Assembly: GCA_038277395.1 (NCBI GenBank)
Contig: CM076194.1
Coordinates: 114,169,417-114,233,416, forward strand
Origin: Dryocosmus kuriphilus
Taxonomy: Eukaryota; Arthropoda; Insecta; Hymenoptera; Cynipidae
Reading direction: 5' to 3'
Length of the DNA: 64,000 nucleotides
Notes under the pieces: model-generated
Told to the model about the DNA's origin: nothing
Seen by the model: the letters and a program-made list of their open reading frames with translations, nothing else
Database searches by the model: none
Shown here: positions 1-12,498 of the stretch, one piece after another
How the letters are laid out: every line of letters starts with the position of its first letter
Numbering within the stretch: the first letter of the stretch is position 1
Position numbers and translations under genes: made by a program

Positions 1-302
1 GGGCAAACCGGAGCATTCAGGGTTTTGGTAACCCTAGTGCCATTCAGCCCTCGACACGGCGATCACATCTTAGCTTGGGAGCATGAGGACTCGCGCCCTC
101 GATATTCCAGGAGGCTTTGCAATTACCCCCTGGAAGTATCGCTTCTTGGTCAGGGTCCCGCAGACCAGAAACCCCCAGTTCCCCAGAGCAACCGTATCTC
201 GCGATATAGTCCCTCTAGTTCACCTACTTTAGGTCGCTCGTCTGATTGGACCCCTAAGCCCTCCCACCAACTACAAGGTCATGCGATCCCCAGGGAGGGC
301 AA
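1..302 (+). repeat. Higher-order block, copy 1 (truncated by window edge)
   Basis: This is a non-monomer block that starts gggcaaaccggagcattc and ends in cagggagggc followed by poly-A. It is nearly identical to 1592-1890 and 4031-4330, with only scattered substitutions. It is far richer in G+C than the surrounding monomers. Its upstream half lies outside the window. Confidence 0.85.
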
Positions 303-1159
303 AAAAAAGTTACTCTATTGAGAAAAAAATTTTGAAAATGATCGTTTTGTGTCAAGGTCATATCAGTGTGGTAGAGGGGGGTGTTTTTTGGCATTAAGGG
401 GAGGAGCCCAAAAACCAGAGTTGGTATTTTCGAGGCCCACGAATATAAGAGACTCTATTGACACTGAAAAATTCTGAAAAAGATTATACTTTGGTAGCCA
501 TATCTGTGCTGTAGAGACGGGGTGGTTTTTTGCGTTAAGGGTTAGGGCCGAAAAATCAGAGTTGGTATTTTCGAGGACCCCAAAAATAAGAGACTCTATT
601 AACACTGAAAAATTCTGACAAAGATTTTTTTTGGCAGTCATATCTGTGCTGTAGAAACGGGGTGGTTTTTTTCGATAAGGGTGAGAGCCAAAAAATTAGA
701 GTTGGTATTTTCGAGGACCCCAAAAATAAGTGACTCTATTTACATTGAAAACTTCGGAAAAAGATTATTTTGTGGCGAAGTCATACCTATGTTGTAGAGG
801 TCGGGTGTTTTTTTGCAGTAAGGGTCAGAGCCCAAAACTCTAGAGTTGATATTTTCGAGGAGCCCCAAAAAAGGTACTCTGTTGACAAACAAATTTTGAA
901 AATGATTATTTTTTGTCAAAGTCTTACCCGTGTGTTAGGGGTGGGGTGGTTTTTTGTTGTTAAGGACTGGAGCCCGGAAACCAGAGTTGTTATTTTCGAG
1001 GATCACGAAAATAAGAGACTCTATTGACACTGAAAATTTCTGAAAAAGATTATTTTTTGGCAATCATATCTGTGTGGTAGGGGTGGGATGCCTTTTTGCA
1101 GTAAGGGTTGGAGCCCAAAAGTCAGAGTTGCTATTTTCGAGGTCCCCATAAAAAAGTGT

Positions 1160-1892
1160 TTTTTTTTCGGTGGTTGGAGGAGGGGAAATCTTGCGTAAGA
1201 CACCCCAGTTCGGGTAGTGTCGGATTCTTACTGACTAAAACCCTCCCCCTGGCGCTCATACTAAGTCCATTGTGCCTTTCCATTTATTTTCAACAGTTGA
1301 GATACTGCTATCTACAACTGTTGTGTTCTTCATTGCTGAGGGGCCGTCCTCATTAGGGCAGTCCCCCATTCGCGATGAGTTAGATGAAGATGCCCCAGGG
1401 AGATCCTCATTTATTTTGTTTTCTGTGTTCGCCATTTGGGCCCCACGTGAGAAGCTGGGGATTTAAAGGACTGCTCCCTGCAGAGCCCGCTTACAGGGAG
1501 AGGGTCTGAATACTAAGGGATTCGACCTGATATCCCTAAGTTTCCGTTTCGACACCTCCCTGAAACTCCGCCATGCCCGTCTCAATTGAGGGGGCAAACC
1601 GGAGCATTCAGGGTTTTGGTAACCCTAGTGCCATTCAGCCCTCGACACGGCGATCACATCTTAGCTTGGGAGTATGAGGACTCGCGCCCTCGATATTCCA
1701 GGAGGCTTTGCCCTTACCCCCTGGAAGGATCGCTTCTTGGTCAGGGTCCCGCAGACCAGAAACTCCCAGTTCCCCAGAGCAGCCGTATCTCGCGATATAG
1801 TTCCTCTAGTTCACCTAATTTAGGTCGCTCGTCTGATTGGACCCCTAAGCCCTCCCACCAACTACAAGGTCATGCGATCCCCAGGGAGGGCA
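1160..1892 (+). repeat. Higher-order block, copy 2 (complete)
   Basis: The complete ~730-bp block begins after a poly-T run with ggtggttggaggaggggaaa and ends at the cagggagggc tail. Compared with the copy at 3600-4331 it differs by scattered substitutions only, whereas neighbouring 142-bp monomers are much more diverged. It therefore looks homogenised or recently duplicated as a unit. A frame from 1586 to 1912 (108 codons) is open in this copy and the next one. I see no recognisable domain in it. Confidence 0.85.
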
Positions 1893-3599
1893 AAAAAAAG
1901 TTACTCTATTGAGAAAAAAATTTTGAAAATGATCGTTTTGTGTCAAAGTCATATCAGTGTGGTAGAGGGGGGTGTTTTTTGGCATTAAGCGGAGGAGCCC
2001 AAAAACCAGAGTTGGTATTTTCGAGGCCTCCGAATATAAGAGACTCTATTGACACTGAGAAATTCTGAAAAAGATTATATTTTGGTAGTCATATCTGTGC
2101 TGTAGAGACGGGGTGGTTTTTTGCGTTAAGGGTTAGGGCCTAAAAATCAGAGTTGGTATTTTCGAGGAGCACGAAAATAAGAGACTCCATGGAAAAGGAA
2201 AAATTCTGAAAAAGATTATTTTTTGGCAATCATATCTGTGTGGTAGGGGTGAGATGTCTTTTTGCAGTAAGCGCTGGAGCCCAAAAATCAGAGTTGCTTT
2301 TTTCGAGGAGCCCAAAACTTTATTGCCAAAAAAATTTTGAAAACGATTATTTTGTATCAAAGTCATATCCGTGTCGTAGAGGTGGGGTGGTTCTTTGGTG
2401 TTAAGGGTTGGAGCCTAAAAGCCAGAGTTGTTATTTTCGAAGATCACGAAAATAAAAGACTCTATTGACATTAAAAAATTCTGAACAAGATTATTTTTTG
2501 GCAAAGTCATATCTGTGTGGTAGAGGTGGGGTGCTTTTTTGCAGTAAGATTTGCAGCCCAAAAATCAGAGTTGGTATTTTTGAGGAGCCCAAAAAAAAGA
2601 TACTCTATTGACAACAAATTTTGAAAATGGTTGTTTTGTGTCAAAGTCATATCCGTGTGGTAGAGGCTGTGTGGTTTTTTGCGTTAAGGGTTGGAGCCCT
2701 GAAACCAGAGTTGGCATTTTCGAGGAGCACGAAAATAAGAGACCCTATTGACACTGAAACATTCTGGAAAAGATTATTTTTTGGCACTTATATCTGTGCT
2801 GTAGAGACTGAGCGGTTTTTTGCGGTAAGGTTTGCATCCCAAAAATCAGAGTTGGTATTTTTGAGGAGCCCAAAAAAAAGATACTCTATTGACAACAAAT
2901 TTTGAAAATGGTTGTTTTGTGTCAAAGTCATATCCGTGTGGTAAAGGAGGTGTGGTTTTTTACGTTAAGGGTTGGAGCCTCAAAACCAGAGTTGGTATTT
3001 TCGAGGAGCACGAAAATAAGAGACTCTATCGACACCGAAAAATTCTGGCAAAGATTATTTTTTGGCACTTATATCTGTGCTGTAGAGACGATGTGGTTTA
3101 TTGCGGTAAGGTTCGCAGCCCAAAAATCAGAGTTGGGATTTTCGAGGAGCTCGAAAAAAAGTTACTCTATTGACAAAAAAATTTTGAAAATGATTATTTT
3201 GGATCAAAGTCATATCCGTGTGGTAGGGGTGGGGTGGTTTTTTGGCGTTAAGGGTTGGAGCCCAAAAACCAGAGTTGATATTTTCGAGGCCCCTAAAAAT
3301 AAGAGACTCTATTGACACTGAAAATTTCTGAAAAAGATTATTTTTTGGCAGTCATATCTGTGTGGTAGAGGTGGGGTGTCTTTTTGCGGTAAGGGTCAGA
3401 GCCCAAAACTCAGGGTTGATATTTTCGAGGAGCCCAAAAAAAGTTACTCTGTAAACAAACAAATTTTGAAAATGATTATTTTTTGTCAAATTCTTATCCT
3501 TGTGTTAGGAGTGGGATGCCTTTTTGCAGTAAGGGTTGGAGCCCAAAAGTCAGAGTTGCTATTTTCGAGGACCCCAAAAAAAAGTTTTTTTTTTTTTTT

Positions 3600-4331
3600 T
3601 TTTTTTCGGTGGTTGGAGGAGGGGAAATCTTACGTAAGACACCTCAGTTCGGGTAGTGTCGGATTCTTACCGACTAAAACCCTCCCCCTGGCGCTCATAC
3701 TAAGTCCATTGTGCCTTTCCATTTATTTTCAACAGTTGAGATACTGCTATATACAACTGTTGTGTTCTTCATTGCTGAGGGGCCGTCCCCATTAGGGCCG
3801 TCCCCCATTCGCGATGAGTTAGATGAACATGCCCCAGGGAGATCCTCATTTATTTTGTTTTCTGTGTTCGCCATTTGGGCCCCACGTGAGAAGCTGGGGA
3901 TTTAAAGGACTGCTCCCTGCAGAGCCCGCTTACAGGGAGAGGGTTTGAATACTAAGGGAGTCGACCTGGTATCCCTAAGTCTCCGTTTCGACACCTCCCT
4001 GAAACTCCGCCATGCCCGTCTCAATTGAGCGGGCAAACCGGAGCATTCAGGGTTTTGGTAACCCTAGTGCCATTCAGCCCTCGACACGGCGATCACATCC
4101 TAGCTTGGGAGCATGAGGACTCGCGCCCTCGATATTCCAGGAGGCTTTGCCATTACCCCCTGGAAGGATCGTTTCTTGGTCAGGGTCCCGCAGACCAGAA
4201 ACCCCCAGTTCCCCAGAGCAACCGTATCTCGCGATATAGTCCCTCTAGTTCACCTACTTTAGGTCGCTCGTCTGATTGGACCCCTAAGCCCTCCCACCAA
4301 CTACAAGGTCATGCGATCCCCAGGGAGGGCA
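3600..4331 (+). repeat. Higher-order block, copy 3 (complete)
   Basis: Third copy of the block, exactly 2439 bp downstream of copy 2 measured at the shared gggcaaaccgg landmark. It is preceded by a ~20-nt poly-T run and followed by more monomers, including an 18-nt poly-G run at 4406-4423. The 108-codon frame at 4025-4351 matches the frame in copy 2. Confidence 0.85.
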
Positions 4332-7300
4332 AAAAAAAGTTACTCTATTGAGAAAAAATTTTTGAAAATGATCGTTTTGTGTCAAAGTCATATCAGTGTG
4401 GAAGAGGGGGGGGGGGGGGGGGGTGTTTTTTGGCATTAAGGGGAGGAGCCTAAAAACCGGAGTTAGTATTTTCGAGGCCCCCGAATAGAAGAGAGTCTAT
4501 TGACACTGAAAAATTCTGAAAAAGATTATTTTTTGGCAGTCATATCTGTGCTGTAGAGACGGGGTGGTTAAGGGTTAGGGCCTAAAAATCAGAGTTGGTA
4601 TTTTCGAGGACCCCAAAAATAAGAGACTCTATTAACACTGAAAAATTCTGACAAAGATTTTTTTTTGGCAGTCATATCTGTGCTGTAGAGACGGGGTGGT
4701 TTTTTTCGTTAAGGGTGAGGGCCAAAAAATTAGAGTTGATATTTTCGAGGAGCACGAAAATAAGAGACTCTATTGAAAAGGAAAAATTCTGAAAAAGATT
4801 ATTTTTTGGCAATCATATCTGTGTAGTAGTGGTGGGATGGCTTTTTGCAGTAAGGGCTGGAGCCCAAAAATCAGAGTTGCTATTTTCGAGGAGCCCAAAA
4901 AAAAGTTACTTTATTGACAAAAAAATTTTGAAAACGATTATTTTGTATCAAAGTCATATCCATGTCGTAGAGGTGGGGTGGTTTTTTGGTGTTAAGGGTT
5001 GGAGCCTAAAAACCAGAGATATTATTTTCGAGGATAACGAAAATAAAAGACTCTATTGACTTTAAAAAATTCTAAACAAAATATTTTTTTGGCAAAGTCA
5101 TATCTGTGTGGTAGGGGTGGGGTGCTTTTTTGCAGATTTGCAGCCCAAAAAGCAGGGTTGGTATTTTCGAGGAGCCCAAAAAAATACTCTACTGACAAAA
5201 AATTTTGAAAATGATTATTGTGTGTGAAAGTCATATCCGTGTGGTAGAGGTGGGGTGCTCTTTTTGCGTTAAGGGTTAGAGCCCAAAAACCAGAGTTGAT
5301 ATTTTCGAGGATCACGAAAATAAGACTCTATTGATAATGGAAAATTCTGAAAAAGATTATTTTTTGGCAAACATGTCTGTGCTGTAGAGACGGAGTGGTT
5401 TTTTGCTGTAAGGTTTGCAGCCCAAAAATCAGAGTTGGTATTTTCGAGAAGCCCAAAAGAAAGATACTCTATTGACAAAAAAAATTTGAAAATGATTATT
5501 TTGTGTCAAATTCATATCCGTGTGGTTGAGGCGGGGTGGTTTTTTGGCGTTAAGGGTTGGAGCCCAAGAACCAGAGTTGATATTTTCGAGGCCCCTGAAA
5601 ATAAGAGACTCTATTGACACTGAAAATTTCTGAAAAAGATTATTTTTTGGCAGTCATATCTGTGCTGTTGAGTCGGAGAGGTTTTTTACGGTAAGTTTTA
5701 CTGCCCAAAAATCAGAGTTAGTATTTTTGAGAAGCCCAAAAGAAAGATACTTTATTGCCAAAAAAATGTTGCAAATGATTATTTTGTGTCAAAGTCATAT
5801 CCGTGTGGTTGAGGTGGGGTGGTTTTTTGGCGTTAAGTGTTGGTGCTCAAAAACCAAAGTTGATATTTTCGAGGCCCCTTCATATAAGAGACTCTATTAA
5901 CACTGAAAAATTCTGAAAAAGATTATTTTTTGGCAATCATATCTGTGTGGTAGAGGTGGAGTGTGTTTTGTCTTTTTGCGGTAAGGGTTGGAGACCAAAA
6001 ATCAGAGTTGGTATTTTCGAGTAACCCAAAAAAAAGTTACTGTATTGACAAAAAAAATTTGAAAATGATTATTTTGTGTCAAAGTCATATCCGTGTGGTA
6101 TGGGTGAGGTGGTTTTTTGGCGTTAAGGGTTGGAGCCCAAATACCAGAGTTAGTATTTTCGAGGAGCACGAATATAAGAGACTCTATTGACACTGAAAAA
6201 TTCTGAAAAAGATTATTTTTTGGTAGTGATATCTGTGTGGTAGAGGTGGGCTGTTTTTTGCGGTAAGGTTTTCAGCACAAAAATCAGAGTTGGTATTTTC
6301 GAGGAGCCCAAAAAAAAGTTACTCTATTGACAAGAAAATGTTTAAAATAATTATTTTATGTCAAAGTCATATCCATTGGTAGAGGTGTGGTAGTTTTTTG
6401 GCGTAAAGGGTTGGAGCCCAAAAACCAGAGTTGGTATTTTCGAGGAGCACGAAAATAAGATACTCTATTGACACTGAAAAATTCTGAAAAAGATTATTTT
6501 TTGCCAGTCATATCTGTGTGGTAGAGGTGGGGTGTCTTTTTGCGGTAAAGGTTGGAGTCCAAAAGTCAGCGTTGGTATTTTCGAGGAGCCCAAAAAAAAG
6601 ATACTCTATTGACAAAAAAATTGTGAAATTGTTTATTTTGTTTCAAAGTCATATCCTCATGGTAGAGGTGGGGTGGTTTTTTGGCGTTAAGGGTTGGACC
6701 CTAAAAACCAGAGTTGGTATTTTCGAGGAGCTCGAATATAAGAGACTCTATTGACATTGGACAATTCTGAACAAGATTATTTTGTGTCAGTCATATCCGT
6801 GTGGTAGGGGTGGCGTGATTTTTTTGACGTTAAGGGTTGGAGTCCAAAAACCAGAGTTGTTATTTTCGAGGAGCACGAAAATAAGATACTCTATTGACAC
6901 TGAAAAATTCTGAAAAAGATTATTTTTTGGCAGTCATATCTGTGTGGTAGAGGTGGCGTGTTTTTTTGCAGTAAGGGTTGGAGCTTAAAAATCAGAGTTG
7001 GTATTTTCGAGGAGCGCAAAAAAAAAGATACTCTATGGACAAAAAAATTTTGAAAATGATTATTTTGTGTCAGTCACATCCGTGTGGTAGAGGTGGGGGT
7101 TTTTTTTTTTTGCGTTAATGGTTGGAGCCCAAAAACCAGAGTTGGTATTTTCGAGGCCCCAAAAAATAAGAGACTCTATTTACATTGAAATATTCTGAAA
7201 AAGATTATTTTTTGGCAGTCATTTCTGTGTGGTAGAGGTGGGGGGTGTTTTTGCGGTAAGGGTTAGGGCCGAAAAATTAGAGTTGGTATTTTCGAGGACC

Positions 7301-7480
7301 TCAAAAATAGTAGACTGTATTGACATTGAAAAATTCTGAAAAAAATGATTGGTTTGTGATTTTTTTTGGCACATTTGGCATGTCACAAATTATTAGAATA
7401 ATGTTAAAAATTTTCCTACTGGTCCACATGCCCCAGTTGTACTGAAAAGTTCGGTCACGTTTCCTGACCAGATTTTCTCC

Positions 7481-8690
7481 GTGCAAACATCAGAGTTAGC
7501 ATTTTTGAGGAGTCAAAAGAAAAGCCCAAAAACTTAGTAGAATTAAATTTGTGAAAAATCGAATCTTTTTGAGGGTGTTGATTATGAACCTTAAGGGGTG
7601 CTTTAGGAAATTGATTCTTGCCGAATTCAGGAGCTCAAAAATCACAAAAGAAAATTGATTTTTTGAAAAAAGTAAAGGAGCTCAAAAATGTTTATTTGTG
7701 CCCAAAAAATGCTCAATGTCCTGTGCTATGTAAAATGTCGAAATTCGGTTGTGGAGATGCTAGCTTGATGCACCTAAACTTTTTCCTATATTGCCCTTGG
7801 AATTTATTTTAATGTAAAGTTTTTGACAAAATTTGTGAAATTTAACTACATTATTTTTGAGATTTCTTCTAAGTTTTAGGTAAAATTCACGAATTTATTA
7901 GGAAATTTTACTAAAATTATTTTTGAACTTTTTCTAATTTTTTATTAAAAGTCCCAAACGTATATTCTGAAATTTTCCCTACTTTTTTCGGGAGAATTTC
8001 TAATAATATGGGGATAATCGCTTTCCAAACTGTTTCAGGAAAATTCCCAAAAAAATTTTTACAGTGCGGGTATCAAGTGTTGTATAAACGATTCATTATG
8101 CACTTTGGATCAAGAGTACTTTTACATTTTAATGTATGTCATGCAGTATTTAAAATTTATTACTTATCTTTTCAGGCAAGTCGTCAGTTAAATTTACGTC
8201 ATCCGTGCACTTTGATTGATTCAAAATGACTTTGGCGACCACCTCTAACATATCGTTTTTTCCGACATGATAAAAACCGAACGAATTTTAAACTTAAAAT
8301 GAATTTTTCCACTTTAAATTGGTCTTTTAAGACCTTTGGGTTATTGTCACCTTGGTATCACAATCACTTACTAATTATAATATGTAGTAAAATAGATAAG
8401 AAATAGTGAAATAAGATCAAACATAAAATACACTAAAGAACACTCGAATAAATCTCAAATCCAAACTAGTTTTATATTTGACTGGATCGAAAAAATAAAT
8501 GCTCATTCGACCGATTCCTAAAAGAAGATGAGGTTTTTCAAGATACAAAATGTCAACAATGCAAAAGAAGGATGTATTTAGCCACATACACATGATAAAT
8601 CCTGTGCATCTAGCGTCACATCTTCCTTGAAGGCCAAGCGGACGAAGCGCCACGTCGACGTATTCTGCATCCCTCAACACATTCTTAAAA
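7481..8690. other. Gene-free AT-rich stretch after the satellite
   Basis: I see no convincing gene, RNA or repeat structure here. The short open frames lack recognisable motifs, codon bias or splice-supported extensions. The first ~100 bp still show faint satellite similarity. Confidence 0.5.
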
Positions 8691-8691
8691 A

Positions 8692-9382
8692 CGAAGCAAG
8701 AGATTTGGCAAACGTCATTAAATTAGCCTTGAGTGATCCCTTAATTATGATATAGGTCATAACTCGATTCCATGTTTTTTTTCTCACGTGTGATTCCCAT
8801 TGACGTATCTAGGGCTATTTTCAAGGGGGGGGCCTGGCCTCTGAGATGCAATGGCGTGCGCCCGCTTCTAACCCAACATTCAACATCCTGGGGTGGGCAC
8901 CAGACCATTCTGGGGTGGGGACGGCCCACCCGCCCCCTCTATCTACGCCAATGGTGATTCCATCAGCTTAACGTTAAGCCATCGGAACCACCATTTTTTT
9001 TTAAGCGGAGTATTAAATTTGTGAATAGGGCATTAAATGAGCATTAAATAAGCGTTTAATTATGATATAAGTGATAAATCGATTCAATATTTTTTTTTTT
9101 TCATGTGTGGTGCTGTCAGCTTAGCGTTAATCCAGCGGAACCGTCGGTTTTTTTTTTTTTAAGTGGAGCATTAAATTTGTCAATATGACAGTAAATTAGC
9201 ATTAAATGAGCCCTTAATTATGGTTTAGGTCATAACTCGATTAAATGTTTCTTGGTGTGTGTTGTTGAATTAGCTTAACCTTACGCTAGCGAAACTACCG
9301 GGGGGTTTTTTTAAGCTGAACACTAAATTGGGCAATAGGGCATTAAATTAGCCTTAAATAATTTTTTAATTATGACAGTGTA
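8692..9382 (+). repeat. Tandem repeat, ~155-bp unit, about four copies
   Basis: Units share the series gcattaaat, ttaattatgatata, a poly-T run, a gtgtggtgctgtcagcttag-like segment and an agcggaac segment. Copies start near 8692, 9003, 9160 and 9314, the last being cut short. The first unit is interrupted by the MITE at 8798-8953. The last ends in the poly-G tract. No coding potential is seen. Confidence 0.8.
8798..8953 (+). mobile_element. 156-bp hAT-like MITE
   Basis: The ends are imperfect inverted repeats: cattgacgtatctaggg on the left and, read inward from the right, cattggcgtagatagaggg. The element is flanked by a perfect 8-bp direct duplication gtgattcc at 8790-8797 and 8954-8961. An 8-bp target duplication with ends resembling the CAGTGGCGTA-type termini is typical of the hAT superfamily; that assignment is inference. 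Removing the element and one duplication restores the underlying ~155-bp tandem unit, which confirms the boundaries. It has no coding capacity. Confidence 0.8.
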
Positions 9383-9408
9383 GGGGGGGGGGGGGGGGGG
9401 GGGGGGGG
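9383..9408 (+). repeat. Poly-G tract (26 nt)
   Basis: An uninterrupted run of 26 G residues that ends the ~155-bp tandem array. Such a run is unusual in this AT-rich sequence and its exact length may be an assembly or sequencing estimate. Confidence 0.9.
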
Positions 9409-10145
9409 CAACGATCCTCATTTTTCAGTTTTTCTCAGTTTGAAGACAGACATTTTATTTTCACCTCCTTTTGGGATGGGTTAGTTGCATCAGGGTCTTA
9501 GGTAAACTTTCATGATACTAACAACCGAATTAAATCATTGCAGAGTTGGAAATTTAATTTTCATAAAAAGAAAAATGTGCGGGGAGTTGCCTCAAAAAAT
9601 GGAACAAGTACCCGCGGTGCGTGGCTTTGCCTCGGCATCAGGTTTTGGGGGTGTCAAACAACAAAATACACTAGTAAACTTCTGAAATGAAATATATTTG
9701 ATGAAAATAACATATATGACTCGTTTCTAGACAAGTATTAATACTTTTTTAGCCTTCATTTCTCAACAACATTTTTTTCACCCAGTCACAGGTGTAGGTA
9801 ACTTTTTCCAGACTTTTATTTTACTTTGGAGCTTAGAATCTCATAGAAAATAAATCCTTAGCAAACTAGCAAACCTAAACGTAACATAAAAATATTTTAG
9901 ATACCTACCTATGAACTCTAGTAAAGTAGTATGAACTCTAGGAAAGACTAGAAGATCAGTTTACTAAACTGGAATCAGTCCGAATCGTGAATGAAAAGAA
10001 ATTGCTCGATAAACAATATCATTTTTCCTGAACTATTCGAGGAATAAAAATCAAGTACCTGAATGCAATAATTGAACATAAAACAGAACAAGTCAAACAA
10101 AAATGGTAGGAAGTTATAGGTTCTGAACAACCCTAGTGATGAATA
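9409..10145. other. Gene-free stretch downstream of the pogo-like remnant
   Basis: No supported gene or repeat was seen. The stretch lies 3' of the minus-strand transposase remnant and may include its 3' untranslated or non-coding part, but I found no terminal inverted repeat. Confidence 0.4.
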
Positions 10146-12498
10146 CTAAGATCGGAGAGGTCCTCCGAGAAAGATACCATTTTGTGAAATCGAGCACCGT
10201 TTGCTTTCAATAGATTTGGACAATTTCAAAATAATATCATTATGATCAACAAAAGCTTCCTCAATGGTTTCTGAAAATTTAAATGTATTTTGTAATCTTT
10301 TGTAAAACACAATCTCATACCCGTCAGGATGAACAGCCATTATTTTGGTAACGTAATGACGGAACGAATTTTTGGTTTCACCATCGACTTTAAAGACAGC
10401 GTGATCGTTCAGTTCAAGAAATGATGCTCCCAAAAGCAAAGAGTCATAATCTGAGCTACTACTGTGTAGGACATTTCTCCTTCAGATTCTGAAGAGCTGG
10501 ACTCTGATTCCACCTATTTCTTCTTCTTTCTTTGTGGCTTTGCAGGTGGGAACAGTTTATTGTGGGCTTTTGTTGCCATCGGTCGTTTTTCTTTCTCTGC
10601 TGATTTTTTTTTCTTTTTCTATTTCTTCTTGTTCCATCTTGCCTTTGTGTGGCGTTGACGTGATTAACAAGGATTTCAACCCTTTTCCTAACCGTTTATT
10701 TTTGACTTGAATTTTTGGAAGTGGAATTGTATCCGCATGTGATGTCACAGATGAACATCCGTCTCTCGAAGGATAAGTAGAGGCAACATTTGAAGGGGAC
10801 GGTTGTTGATCATCCTGATGAAATTGGAGAGGGTCCCCTCCTTCTGAAGCTTCTTTGAAAGAATTGTTTTGCCCTTCTTTGGTAGACGTTTGCTGAGGGT
10901 GAAGAAAATCAAACGCGATACATCAGCCATCGTCATATATATTTTCCTCGTCTCCTTCCATTACCTGATTTGGCGTATTGTGATCAGTTAACTCAGCAGG
11001 CAAGAAGTCCACATCAGTGAATATATTCGGGTCCAAGGGGAAAATCCCAGTTGCTCTGAAACCTTTAGTAGCATTTTCAATTGTACCGGCCTTTTTAAAA
11101 TCAACCTTGACAGTTTCAGCCACATTGTATGCGTTGAAGACCTCCACTGTTTGCGAAACATTTCAAGCGTCGATCGCGACGTTGTAATAAGATTTCAAAG
11201 GCCCAAGAAGGTTTCTATCAAGAGGCTGAGTCTTGTGGTTGCTGTGGAGAGGCAATATGAGTATGTTGGATTAATTTCACTGGGAGTAGTGTACGTCTTA
11301 AAATGTGCAAGCTAAGTAATGAACACAGGAATAGTTATATAACCTTTATCAGTTACTGCCATGTCGCAACCAACCGGACTCCCCTTGATGAGAATTTTAT
11401 TCAGTCTTTTCCGTGCATAAACAAAAAAGGAAGGCACGTAATGGCCGAGAGTGCACATTGAAAATACTCCTGTAACTGTCTGGCCTTGTTCAGCAGCAAC
11501 AGGTTTTGAAACGTCACGTTTGCTAGTTAGAGCCACGTGTTTTTGCAGTTTAGTTAGTACAGTCTGTACACCAATCTCATCCATATTGTAAATTTGCTGG
11601 GGAGAAAATTTATATTTTGCTATGGCGTTCTCCAAATTTTAAAAATAACGGGATATTTGTTCTTTGTTGAATCCCATTGTACGAGAAACGCTCGTTTTCT
11701 TTGATACACGCAATGACAATTTGTTTCTACGCATGAACTGGCGGGTGAGGTCCCTCCCAGAAAGCTGTGTGTCACTCTTAAATTGATGAGGTGTGTTATT
11801 TTTTTCAGCGAATTCTAAAATCAGAAATCACAGGGATTTCAACGTCACGCCATAGTAGCGCTTGTTGAGTTGGACATAATGGTCTACAATTTGTTGTTCC
11901 TGTTCGCGAGTGAATGTAGGCTTGAATCGTTCAAGATTCATTACTACCTTTCCCTCATTGTCAGTAACATCTTTCAGTCTGGCTCTCATTGTTGATTCGT
12001 GTGGTTCGTGATATCAGATCTCAATGGCAGCTTTGCGGATAGACAATCCTTTGGCTATTAACTGACGAGCTGTTTTCAGGAGCTCCTCAGACATTAGTTT
12101 GTAACTTGTTTTTCTCTTGTAATTCCTGTACAGAACAACAATATCTCTAGATTAATATGTGAGTTGATACTTGAAGGTAGGTACCTGAACGGATTACTGC
12201 ATAGATATTAGGGGGCAAGTCCCCGCACTTGAGGTTCAAAACTTCGCACTTTGAGGACAGCAGGTTCTTGCTCCAAAAAACTGCGGATACTTGCCCCACT
12301 ATTACACTTCCAACATGGCGTCAACTCAACAAAGATCACAGCTGATAACAAGAAATCTGAACCAGGAACGTGATCCTCAGCCATGTGGTTGATCACTGTG
12401 AATTCGGTTTTGGAAAGGCTTCACACCATCTTTGAAATAATTGACAAGGAATAAGGAAAAATGTTACATGAAAACACAAGAAAAAAAACTTACCTCAT
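10146..12498 (-). pseudogene. Decayed pogo/Tigger-type (CENP-B/jerky-like) transposase
   Basis: The minus strand shows the parts of a pogo-family DDE transposase in order. A psq-type helix-turn-helix starts RNYKRKTSYK (near 12125) and continues through LLKTARQLIAKGLSIRKAA. A second CENP-B-like DNA-binding region follows (about 11960-11650). The catalytic core opens with QQIYNMDEIGVQT (11594-11556), and the C-terminal segment contains KGFRATGIFPLDPNIF (about 11060). The start codon lies in a separate upstream exon: ATGAG at 12498-12494 followed by GTAAGT, with the acceptor CAG just before 12125. In-frame stops after the first helix-turn-helix and elsewhere, plus frame changes near 11640, 11150 and 10740, break the protein. 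It was probably once an autonomous transposon or a host gene derived from one; now it looks dead. I could not identify its terminal repeats. Confidence 0.8.

Larger units (their letters stand above)
1..7480. repeat. Satellite array of ~142-bp monomers
   Basis: About 40 diverged head-to-tail monomers. Each carries the landmark gagttggtattttcgagg, which recurs about every 142 bp (for example near 418, 560, 702, 845, 984 and 1128). Two monomer types tend to alternate. One has a tract like ttttgaaaatgattatttt, the other ctgaaaaagattatttttt, so the basic period is close to a 285-bp dimer. Many short reading frames in this stretch arise only because the repeat is read in several frames; I regard none as a gene. 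The array decays after about 7330. The function is unknown; it could be centromeric, subtelomeric or simply expanded satellite. Confidence 0.9.

Noticed and set aside
25..321. 98-108-codon frame repeated in all three higher-order blocks
   Set aside because: It stays open mainly because the blocks are near identical. No domain, start context or codon pattern supports a gene; reported only as part of the repeat.
770..7486. Many 60-140-codon frames in the satellite, on both strands
   Set aside because: They repeat the same periodic peptides in several frames and follow the 142-bp period, which is a repeat artefact.
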